Below, piece after piece: positions 1 to 8,400 of a stretch of 64,000 nucleotides of DNA. The stretch is from Effrenium voratum (lineage: Eukaryota > Sar > Dinophyceae > Suessiales > Symbiodiniaceae). Each line of letters begins with the position of its first letter. The stretch's first letter is position 1. A program made the position numbers and the translations under genes. The notes below the pieces were generated by a model. That model was not told where the DNA came from. It searched no databases and saw only the letters and a list, made by a program, of their open reading frames with translations. The stretch covers positions 49,514-113,513 of the forward strand of contig CAUJNA010003242.1 of assembly GCA_963377175.1 (NCBI GenBank), written 5' to 3'.

Positions 1-1037
1 TCCACGGGGGCCGTGTCAGGCAGCTCGCTGAGCATCAGCGGCGCGGCCAGCGTGGGTCTGCTGAGCTCCGCCACCGGAAACACGGGCAGCACTCTCACCA
101 TTAACAACACCGCCAACGCCGGGAACTTCACCACGGTGGGCGACGTGTCCACGGGCACGCTGACGGCCTCGGGCGCAGCAACCGCGGCGAGCTTCGCAGC
201 CACCGGCGCGCTCACGGGCGCCACGCTGACGATCACCGGTGCGGCCTCCACGGGCCCGCTGGACTGCGAGAGCCTGGACTGCACCTTCACGGCCACGAGC
301 GGTGGAGTGTCGACGGGCAGCGTGGTCTGCGGCGACGTGACGAGCTCGGCACGGTCTCCGCGCCGCAGCTCTTCGCGTCCAACACGCTCATCGTGACCAA
401 CACCTCCGACTTCTCGGACGATCTCTTCTTGACGAAGAACTGGGCGGGCTGGAGCAAGCTGCAAGTGTCCAACAACAGCGCGGCCCCCGACAGCGGCCCG
501 GAGCTGCGGCTGCTGGGCAACCAGAGCGCCAGGGTCTTCCTGGAGCGGGACGGCGGGGCGCACCAGTGCGAGCTCATCATGATCAACGACGAGGCGCTGG
601 TGCAGACGAAGAGCCTCTCCACGCAGCTGTCCCTGACCACGAACCAGAGGAACCCCGGCTGCCTGGTGATTGCGGGCAACACGGGCAACGTGGTCTGCAA
701 CACGAGCTTCACGAATTTGTCGGACAGCCGGGTGAAGACGGAGATGGCGGAGGCCGACGTGGCGGAGCTCCAGCAGCTCTTCGACTCCGTGGAGGCCAAG
801 CAGTACAAGCGCCCGGACATGAACGGCGACCTGAGGCTGGGCTTCGCCTCCAACGACTTCTCAGGAGCGAAGTGGAAGAACCTGACGGGCACCGCCCGGT
901 GGAGCGACGGCACCGAGATGATCACCCTCGACTACTCTCACCTCACCAGCGTGCTGTGGGGGGTGTGCAAGGGCTTCCAGGCCCGGCTGGACGAGGTGGA
1001 AGCCTGGCAGGCCCAGCGGGGGCCGAAGAACGAGTAG
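1..1037 (+). CDS. Fibre/tail-like protein with C-terminal S74 chaperone domain, 5' truncated, frameshifted
   Basis: Frame 1 is open from base 1 with no start codon, so the N-terminus lies outside the window. Residues 1-115 are a Ser/Thr/Gly/Ala-rich beta repeat (GAASTGPL, SGAATAASF and similar), typical of trimeric virus fibres. Near 345-352 the frame is lost: the sequence reads gctcggcacgg where gctcgggcacgg would keep Thr-Val-Ser-Ala-Pro-Gln in frame. Reading resumes in frame 3 and ends at TAG 1035-1037. The last ~110 residues carry SDSRVKTEM followed by a helical tail (LDEVEAWQAQ), which matches the intramolecular chaperone of endosialidase type (peptidase S74) that trimerises and releases phage and algal-virus fibres. 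A host-attachment role is inferred. The frameshift could be decay or a sequencing error. Confidence 0.6.
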
Positions 1038-1039
1038 TG

Positions 1040-1207
1040 TGAGCAGGCCTGCGTCCAGGGACGCTAGCGCAAGCTCCTTTTTGGGGCAAGGAGGTGTGTT
1101 CAGGCCTCCTCGCATCCGCGGAACCTTGATCAGCTCCTTTTTGGGGCACCAAGTAGGGAAAAAAACGGTGTTCAGGCCTCCCTGCGTCCAGGGAACCTTG
1201 ATCTTAA
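1040..1207 (+). repeat. Three tandem ~60-70 bp repeats upstream of the integrase
   Basis: Three diverged copies begin near 1044, 1101 and 1172. Each holds caggcct, a gcgtccaggga-like core and, in copies 2 and 3, gaaccttgatc. Copies 1 and 2 add agctcctttttgggg, which recurs at about 2472. The third copy runs directly into the integrase ATG at 1208. Copy 1 contains a small perfect hairpin (GCGTCC-AG-GGACGC). The block could act as promoter or as the fibre gene's 3' end; the sequence does not decide. Confidence 0.6.
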
Positions 1208-2197
1208 ATGGAGGCGCTGAGGGACCTGGCCGACGACTTCAACGTGCGGGACCCGCGGAAGCTGTACCGACTCGCACGGCAGCGCGACCTCGACGTGACG
1301 CAGGCCATGGCCTTCGAGGCGCTGAAGGCCGACGTGGGCCGGCAGGTGCAGGCGCCCCGGCCGCGCGCGCTGGGCAAGTCGGCCGCCGAGGGGCCGAACG
1401 ACCGGCTGCAGGCCGACCTCATCGACTTCAGCCAGAACACGCGGGGGAAGACGAAGTACGGCCTGGTGGTGATGGACGTCTTCACCCGGGAGGCCGCCGT
1501 GGAACCTCTGCAGAACAAGAACGCCGAGACGGTGGGCCGCGCCACCAAGCGCGCCGCGCGGGAGCTGACGGGGGACGACGGGAACTTCGTGGTCACGACG
1601 GACCTGGGCAACGAGTTCGCCACGCTGGACCGGGAGCTGCCCGAAAATGCCGTGCACCGCACGAAGCGGCCCGAGGACCGCAACGCCATCGCCGTGGTGG
1701 ACCGGGGCATCCAGACGCTGAAGAAGGACCTGGCCACGAGGGTGGCGCGCAAGGGCGGGCAGTGGAGCGACCACTTTCAGCAGACCGCTTCGGCCTACAA
1801 CGCGCGGCCCCACGAGACGGTGCACGGCGCGCCCGAGGACGTGGAGAAGCAGCCGGCCACGGAGTTCAGGGTCCTCCAAGACAACGCCGACAAGTTCCGG
1901 CACAACAAGGACCTCACCGAGCGGCGCGTGAAGGCGGTGGAGGACGCGGGCGCCTTCCGAGCGCCGACGAACGCGGCGAGGAGCTTCAACCCTCAGTACG
2001 GCGACGTGCAGCAGCTGGGGGCCGTGGACTCCATGACCGTCCGCAGCACGGAGGGGCGGGAGACCCTGCTGAAGCTGGCGCTGCCGGCGCCGCAGGGCAG
2101 CGGCAACGCGGCGGGCCGGCTGACGAGACGCAGGCCGGCGGCTGCGAGGCAGCTGGACGACTTCCTGGGGCCTCCGAGGCCCAGGACCCTCGACTAG
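1208..2197 (+). CDS. Retroviral-type (rve) DDE integrase of polinton/PLV class
   Basis: This 329-residue protein starts at ATG 1208. The central RNase H-fold core is recognisable: QADLIDF (first acidic residue), strand YGLVVMDVFTRE, then VVTTDLGNEF (second), then NAIAVVDRGIQTLKKDL where the third catalytic residue is expected. That residue appears to be Asp, about 32 residues after the second, where most relatives have Glu at ~35. A C-terminal basic region (around RLTRRRPAAARQ) could bind DNA. The enzyme would insert the linear viral genome into host DNA. It lies between the fibre gene and a hairpin-rich spacer and is convergent with the replication ATPase. It could be a retrotransposon integrase, but the lack of nearby RT and the viral neighbours favour a polinton-like virus. 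Confidence 0.75.
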   Translation: MEALRDLADDFNVRDPRKLYRLARQRDLDVTQAMAFEALKADVGRQVQAPRPRALGKSAAEGPNDRLQADLIDFSQNTRGKTKYGLVVMDVFTREAAVEPLQNKNAETVGRATKRAARELTGDDGNFVVTTDLGNEFATLDRELPENAVHRTKRPEDRNAIAVVDRGIQTLKKDLATRVARKGGQWSDHFQQTASAYNARPHETVHGAPEDVEKQPATEFRVLQDNADKFRHNKDLTERRVKAVEDAGAFRAPTNAARSFNPQYGDVQQLGAVDSMTVRSTEGRETLLKLALPAPQGSGNAAGRLTRRRPAAARQLDDFLGPPRPRTLD

Positions 2198-2250
2198 CCT
2201 TTTTTTTTTAAATACCCGGGCATGTGGCAAAGAGGTTGGGGAAAGGGGTC

Positions 2251-2289
2251 GGGGATTTTGAAAAATTCCCGGAATTTTCGAAAATCCCC
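2251..2289 (+). terminator. 19-bp-arm hairpin after the integrase
   Basis: Arms 2251-2269 (ggggattttg...) and 2271-2289 (...gaaaatcccc) are complementary except for about two positions and are separated by a single base. It lies 54 bp after the integrase stop, between two copies of cccgggcatgtggcaaa (about 2216 and 2287). Position and form suggest transcript 3'-end formation. Confidence 0.5.
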
Positions 2290-2563
2290 GGGCATGTGGC
2301 AAAAGTGTCGGGGATTTTGGCAAAAACTGGTTTTTTGGGGCACGACCCGGCCTCCGCATTTCCGATGAAGCTTGATCGGACTCCTTTTAGCGCAAAAAAA
2401 AACTTTGATCACACTCAAGTTTGCCTGATCGAGCGTGCGCAGGCTGGGGGGAAATTCCCGGAGCCTGCTCAGCTCCTTTTTGGGGTGCTCGGGAAACCAA
2501 CGGGTTGGGCGAACCAATCAAATGAGGGCTGGCATGGGCAACCCGTGCAAAACCCGTGCAAAA

Positions 2564-2710
2564 GCTATTCCTCCAGGCCCTACATAAATGTAGGCCCTGT
2601 AAGAATAGCATTTTTGTGGCGCAAAACCGCGCAAAACGAGCTATTCTTACAGGCCGTACATACATGTACACCCTGTAAGAATAGCATTTTGTGGCGCAAA
2701 CCGCACAATT
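2564..2710. repeat. Tandem pair of 46-bp palindromes with shared tail (copies 1 and 2)
   Basis: Palindromes at 2564-2609 and 2640-2685 begin gctattc, end gaatagc and turn around a short AT-rich centre (acataaatgt, acatacatgt). Each is followed by a common tail attttgtggcgcaaa. The same palindrome-plus-tail pair recurs at 11896-12035. Both pairs sit in spacers holding gene 3' ends: here the convergent ends of the integrase and replication ATPase. Confidence 0.75.
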
Positions 2711-2721
2711 GTCCCTGGGTT

Positions 2722-3275
2722 TGGCTCCACTCTCCCCCAGCTCCATGCTATATGTGCTATATGTGCTATATGGACGCCAACCCGCTCCACTCTCCCCCGG
2801 GTCCTTGCTATATGTGCTATATGTGCTATATCTCACAAGGCAACCCACCGAACATCCACTCCCCCCGGGTTCCTTGCTATATGTACTATATGTGCTATAT
2901 CTCACAAGACAACCCACTGAACATCCACTCTCCCCAGCTCCTTGCTATATGTACTATATGTGCTATATACTCTGTACGCGCGAAATCTGTACTATATATG
3001 CTATATAGGGGCCATATAGCACATATAGTACATATAGCAAGGACCGGGGGAGAGTGATGTTCAGTGGGTTGCCTTGTGAGATATAGCACATATAGTACAT
3101 ATAGCATGGACCCCGGGGAGAGTGGATGTTCAGTGGGTTGTCTTGTGAGATATAGCACATATAGTACATATAGCATGGACCCGGGGGGGAGTGGATGTTC
3201 AGTGGGTTGTCTTGTGAGATATAGCACATATAGTACATATAGCATGGACCCGGGGGGGAGTGGAGCGGGTTGGAG
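2722..3275. repeat. Large inverted repeat built from ~67-bp units
   Basis: The left arm (about 2722-2990) has four units of ccactctccccc, a (cttgc)tatatgtgctatatgtgctatat block and, in part, ctcacaagacaacccactgaacat. The right arm (about 3010-3275) has four units of the same sequence in reverse complement. The outer edges also mirror (caacccgctccactc at about 2779, gagtggagcgggttgg at about 3259). The centre is near 3000. The arms could extrude as a cruciform. The block fills the convergent spacer and contains no credible gene; small ORFs here are repeat translations. Confidence 0.85.
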
Positions 3276-3276
3276 G

Positions 3277-3357
3277 TTCAGCGCGCCCAACTGTGCGTCT
3301 TTGGGCAGTGTGCGCCAGAGCGGGGGTCAGCGCGCCCAACTGTGCGTCTTTGGGCAA
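3277..3357 (+). repeat. Two-copy 50-bp direct repeat
   Basis: The string cagcgcgcccaactgtgcg followed by tctttgggca occurs at 3279 and again 50 bp later, just outside the right arm of the large inverted repeat and ~75 bp before the 3' end of the replication ATPase gene. Function is not apparent. Confidence 0.7.
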
Positions 3358-3430
3358 GGCTGATCTGTATGCGTTCGGTCGGGCTTCTGCCTGGTCTGTG
3401 CCCTTAAAAGGCAGGCCCCCGTGTCGCGAA

Positions 3431-5299
3431 TTACTGGCCGTTGTACAAGGCCCTCAAACTCTCCGCCATGGAGACCGCCTTGTCGGACCCGAACTTTCGC
3501 CTCTCGCGCACAGAGTCCTTGACACACTGCGCCGTCACTTCCACGAGGATGCAGCGCTTCAGCACCGCGCGCGTGTCCGCGTCGAAGACCTTGTCAAGCG
3601 GGCGAGCGCGCCACTCAAACCCGTCGAGCATGAGGTCCGGAGGGCAAATCTTTGCCATGTCGTCCAAGCTGTGGTGGAGTTTCGCCAGGTCCTGCACCGT
3701 GATGATCCTGAACGTCTCCGCAGGCACCTTCACGTCGTTGTAGCGACATTTGATGGTGGCTGGCAAGTCGGGCGACAGACCGAGGAGATGCTTCAGCGTG
3801 TCCACTCCCCCGCCTTGGGCGCCGATGTTGCTGCTGCTGATCTGAAGCTCGTCCAGGAGCAAAGGCCTCTCGTCGCGCAGGAGGCTGCGCTCGACCGCGG
3901 ATCGCAGCATGTCCGGGCTGGACACCATGACGAACTCGTCCAGACCCACGTCGCGGGCCACCATGGCTGCCAGGCAACTTGCCAGGGGAGTTTTCCCCTT
4001 GCCGCTGTCTCCGTAGAAGATCAGAGTCCTTCGCTCGTCGCGAGCTCGCCCGTAGGCCTCGAAAAAGTCCAGTGGCTGCTTCTGGTGGACCTCGGGGTTG
4101 TACCACCAGCAGTTCACGGTGCTCTCGTTGATGACGAAGTCGGTCATCAGAAGTTGGCGATGGCGCGACACCAGCAGGCTCTCCGTTTGCAACTGGTCGT
4201 CCTGGAGTTGCTTGCGGAGCTGCAAGAGGGCCCTGCTCTGCAAGTGCACGAACTCGTCCTCACTGTTCGGCGGGCGCTTGCCGGTGTTCAAGGCCTTGTC
4301 GCCTCGGAAGGTCGTGTCGAGCTTGATGAGATGGCTCTGGAACTCGGACGTCGTCATATCGCCGTAGTTCTTCAAAACCCGTCGTGGGGAGAACTCTGGC
4401 GCCGGAGGTTCGTTTGCTGCAACAAGGCCGTCGTACTCGCCCCGACTCATGGCCCGCATGGTCCCCTTCTGCTCCAAGCAGTTGGCCATCAGCTTCACGA
4501 CATCGTGAAGCTTCCCCTTGCCAAGCTTGTAGAGCTGGGTGGACGCCGGAGGATGGGGCAGCAGCTTCATGGTGGGCTTGTGGAAGAAGACCCACAAGTT
4601 TGCCCCTCTTTCGGGTCGAAGCACGACGTGGTGGCCGACGTCAGGAGGCTGAGCTTGGCCCACGAGGCGCCACGCCATCCAAGCGCAACCTTTGCCCTGG
4701 TACTTGTCGTCCCCCACGCTGTAAAGGCACTCCAGCAGTTCTGCTTCGGACACACCCGGGCCTGTGTGGCGGAACTCGCAGGGAACCAGAACGTGGTTGC
4801 TGCTGTGGAAGACGGGAGCGGCCTTGTTCCTCATGAAATCCTCCTCTCGCGGCTCGGCGGCCCTTGGCAGCAAGAAGGTTTCCGGCTCCGGCTTCTCCGG
4901 CTCGCTCGCCTCGCTCGCCTCGCTCGCCTCGCTCGCCTCGCTCGCCTCGCTCGCCTTCCTCTTCAAGTTCAGGAAAATGGGCTGGCGCGGAGACTGAGGC
5001 TTCACGGGCGGAGTGTCCGGGGCGGCTTCGCGGCGATCCAACCACTCCACCAGGCGATGCTCCAAGTTCGTCGCCGGGTAGTCTTCACCCGCGGGCTCCT
5101 GGCCGGCCTTGACGAGTTCTTCAAAGATGGGCAGAGCCTGCTTGCAGCCGATGCTGTGGTAGGACAGTATCTCCCGCATGTCGCCCAGGGTCTCGAGCAC
5201 GCGAGTCCCCATTCTCACGGAGTGCGGAAGGGCGGTAGACAGCACCAGGTTCGCTGCCGCCTCGCGCGCCTCGCGCTCGCACTCGGATCGAGTCGCCAT
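3431..5299 (-). CDS. SF3-like P-loop replication ATPase/helicase
   Basis: The reading frame opens further upstream but the first ATG is 5299-5297, giving 622 residues. The N-terminal half has no recognised domain. A linker near residues 110-135 holds six Ser-Glu-Ala tandem repeats followed by EPEKPEPE. The C-terminal ~195 residues carry the ATPase: Walker A GDSGKGKT (about 430-437), Walker B LLLDEL (about 480-485) and a sensor-like strand FRIITVQD (about 530). Order and spacing fit superfamily 3 helicases of small DNA viruses, which unwind the viral genome at the replication fork; an AAA+ ATPase of another class is possible. It is divergent from the polymerase-helicase gene (183 bp apart) and convergent with the integrase, so shared replication-phase regulation with the former is likely. 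Confidence 0.6.
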   Translation of the reverse strand: MATRSECEREAREAAANLVLSTALPHSVRMGTRVLETLGDMREILSYHSIGCKQALPIFEELVKAGQEPAGEDYPATNLEHRLVEWLDRREAAPDTPPVKPQSPRQPIFLNLKRKASEASEASEASEASEASEPEKPEPETFLLPRAAEPREEDFMRNKAAPVFHSSNHVLVPCEFRHTGPGVSEAELLECLYSVGDDKYQGKGCAWMAWRLVGQAQPPDVGHHVVLRPERGANLWVFFHKPTMKLLPHPPASTQLYKLGKGKLHDVVKLMANCLEQKGTMRAMSRGEYDGLVAANEPPAPEFSPRRVLKNYGDMTTSEFQSHLIKLDTTFRGDKALNTGKRPPNSEDEFVHLQSRALLQLRKQLQDDQLQTESLLVSRHRQLLMTDFVINESTVNCWWYNPEVHQKQPLDFFEAYGRARDERRTLIFYGDSGKGKTPLASCLAAMVARDVGLDEFVMVSSPDMLRSAVERSLLRDERPLLLDELQISSSNIGAQGGGVDTLKHLLGLSPDLPATIKCRYNDVKVPAETFRIITVQDLAKLHHSLDDMAKICPPDLMLDGFEWRARPLDKVFDADTRAVLKRCILVEVTAQCVKDSVRERRKFGSDKAVSMAESLRALYNGQ

Positions 5300-5482
5300 C
5301 GCAGACTGTCGCAGAGCTTGCTTCTCGAGCAAATAGTGACTTTGTTGAAAGCCAGCTGTGTTTAAACCCTACAGGCACCACCCCGCCCGCTGTGAAAACG
5401 CTCTGACGGCCTGATAACCCGTTTGAACGCACCCCCGACTTGGCCGCGCCGAGCAAAAAAAAACTGGGCCCGTAAAAAAAGA
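5300..5482. promoter_or_regulatory. Divergent promoter region between the replication genes
   Basis: The 183-bp spacer separates the ATG of the SF3-like gene (minus) from the ATG of the polymerase-helicase gene (plus). It contains gtttaaac near 5359 and two A-runs (gcaaaaaaaaactggg and cccgtaaaaaaagaATG) directly before the plus-strand start. A bidirectional promoter is inferred from the geometry only. Confidence 0.4.
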
Positions 5483-8400
5483 ATGGCAAGTTGGGCGAGA
5501 CAACGACAGCAGATCACGGAGGCCGCGGACGGCGGCGCCCGGGCTCGCACGGGGGCGGATGGTGCCGTCGTGCTGAACCTGCGGCGCGGCCCGGGGGCCT
5601 ACGCGCTGCTCTCGCGCGCGGACGGGCAGCTGACCCGGGCGGGCCAGCACTACTACTCCCACCTGGGCCTGCGGCCTCCCAGCAAGGACTTCGACTACAA
5701 CCAGCCCCTCATCCGCGAGGGGCCCAACGACTACATCCTGCTGCGCAACGGGCAGAAGAAGCTCGTGCGCTCCCTGCAGGGCGGAGAGCACCGGCTGACC
5801 AAGCTGGGCAAGGGCTTCTTCCGCGACAAGTACTACGAGTACCTGGTCCACGTGCCGGTGATCATCCGGGGCAGGCGGCGCAGCGGGCGGAACTACGAGC
5901 GCAGGGACTGGCTGCCGGTGAATGAGCTGGGCGGGGCCACGAGGCACCCGGCCCACCTCACGGAGGAGCAGGTGGCGCAGCGGGTCAGGCAACAAGTGGA
6001 GGCCTCGCTGGACCCGGGCGGCCCCATCCTGCAGCTCTCGGACGAGACCTACTTCCTCGACCCCGAGGGGCACTGGGTGGTCAGCACCCAGAGCACGCAC
6101 TACAGGAACTCCAGGACCGAGGTGGAGACGCTCCTGCGCCAGCGCATGAGGGGCCTGAGGAGCGTGAGCTTCCAGCTGCCCTGCGAGGAGGACGTGCTGC
6201 CGAGCGCCTTCGAGGACAAGCCGCTCTGCGTGCCCCGGCAGCTGGCCGAGCTGCTGCAGCTGAGCGTGGAGGAGGTGTGCGCCGACTTCGACGCCATGCT
6301 GCGCCACGACTGGAGGCGCCTCGGCATCTCCGCCGAGGAGGTGCGAGAGTTCTGCGTGTGGCGCAACGCCCCCATGCGCGTGCTGAGCTCGCAGGGCGAC
6401 CTGGTGGACAGCTACGACCCGGCGCTGAAGGAGCACCGCACCGTTTGTTTTTTGGCCTTCGACGGGCACTGCTACATGTACAGGGCCGTGAAGAGGGTGC
6501 TGGAGAGGCAGGCGCGCGTGCTGTACCGGGGCGAGGCGAGGCAGACCCTGCCGCCCATCCAAGAGTGGAGGCGCTTCGACGCCGCGGACGTGCAGCCGGG
6601 CCTGTTCTGGTGCGAGGACCTGCGGGAGGCGCGGAGGCTGAGGCGGGGCACCAGGATCCGAGAGCTGCCGGAGGAGCACGAGGTGCTGCGGAGGTGGTGC
6701 GAGGCGCTCAACCAGGAGTACCGGGGCCAGCGCCTGGCCGGCTTGGCGCACGAGATTTTTTTGAAGCTGCTGAAGGCGAAGCGGGAGGTGCCCGGCGCGG
6801 CGGAGAGGCAGAAGACCCTGGCCGCGCAGGACGGCAAGTGCGCGCTGTGCGGCTGCGGGCTGACGGCCGGCACCTGCGAGCTGGACCACGTGGTGCCGGT
6901 GAGGCAGGCCTTTGCGGGCAGCGCGCAAACTTTGCAGGCGCTGTGCGGCGACTGCCACAGCGAGAAGACGCTGCGAGAGAGCGCGCAGCCCACGAGTTTG
7001 GAGAGCCGCGTGGCCCCCGGCGTCATGGAGTACGTCCGGAGCCCCAAGCTGCCTCCTCTGGTTTTTGAGGCGCAGACGTGCGCAAAGGACAGCACGTACG
7101 TCGGCGTGGACGTGGTGCGCTGCAGGCGCAACGGGCTGGCCAACGCCCCCTTCCCCCTGCCCATCCTGTGCCCGGCGGACGGCGTTGAGCCCGTGGACGG
7201 CGCGCTGCCGGACCTGGGCTTTGTGGAGGGCTGCTGCGACGCGAGGCAGTCCTGCCTGAACCTGTTGCCGTACGTGGGGCCCGGCTGGTACCCGAAGGTT
7301 TCGCTGGCCGCGATGCTGGAGCTGGGCGTCTGCCGCTGGGACCACATCGTGTTGGGCATCTCCGCGCGGAGCCACGTGGACGCGGCGACGCTGCGGCGCG
7401 CGCTGGAGCGCATGGACGCCGCGTGGCCCGAAGGCGAGGAGCACATGGCCAAGCTCAGCGTGAACGCGATGATAGGCCTGTGGGCGCGCAGCACGGAGGT
7501 GGTCTACAGCGTGCGCAGCAGCAGCAGCGAGCTGGACGGCGCGGGCGCGGACTTCTCTCAGGCCTTCGCCTACGAGGGGGGCATGGTGTGGGACTTCGTC
7601 TACGCCAGGAGGCTGCTGAGCAACGGCACCTACCGCCCCATCCACGACGCGGTCCTGGGCTTCGAGCACTGCATGGTGGCCAAGGCCCGGCGCATCCTGG
7701 ACGCGCCGCCGCGGTACCTGGCGCAGGTGAAGACGGACTGCCTGCTGACGCAGCGGCTTCCGAAGCGCTTCGCGGAGCGGCTGCGGGCGCTGGAGGCGCT
7801 GCGCCACCCGGACGGCACGCCCGTCTACCGCGTGGAAGAGACGAAGCCTTTGCTGGGCGGCAGGGCGCCGCGCATGGAGGCGGAGCGCCCCAAACAGCGG
7901 AGGTGGAACGGAGTGGACGACCCCGTGAACCACTGCCTGGCGGGCAACTCCCTGCTGCTCACGGGCCTGCCGGGCACCGGAAAGACGCACCTGGCCCGGA
8001 CCATTGTGGCGAGGCTGCGAGAGCAGGGCGAGGCGGTGCACCTGGTGTCCAAGACGCACTGCTCCGCGCAGAACCTGGGCCTGGGGGCGCAGACGGCCGA
8101 CCACTGGGTGCGCAGGTACGTGCGCGGGGGCAGCGCGCAAAAGCTGGACTGGCTGGTGGTGGAGGAGATCACGCAGCTGGACATGGCGCTCTGGGCGGAC
8201 CTGGCCTGCGTGGGGCTGAACGCCGACGTGAAGTTCCTGCTGCTGGGAGACTTCCGGCAGCTGCCGGCCGTGCTGGACTCCTGGGCCGGGCGGCCCATCA
8301 GCGCGCCGTTGGAGCACAGCCAGCTCATCCGCGACCTGGCCGGCGGGCACAGGCACGAGCTCACGGAGAACATGCGCTCCGACCCCGGCATCTTCGACTT

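Noticed and set aside
1039..2359. Two ~390-codon ORFs overlapping the integrase
   Set aside because: Arg/Gly/Ala-rich out-of-frame shadows; only the 1208-2197 frame has the integrase core.
3260..5365. 701-codon plus-strand ORF
   Set aside because: Exactly antisense to the SF3-like gene, which has Walker motifs; high GC makes long antisense frames.
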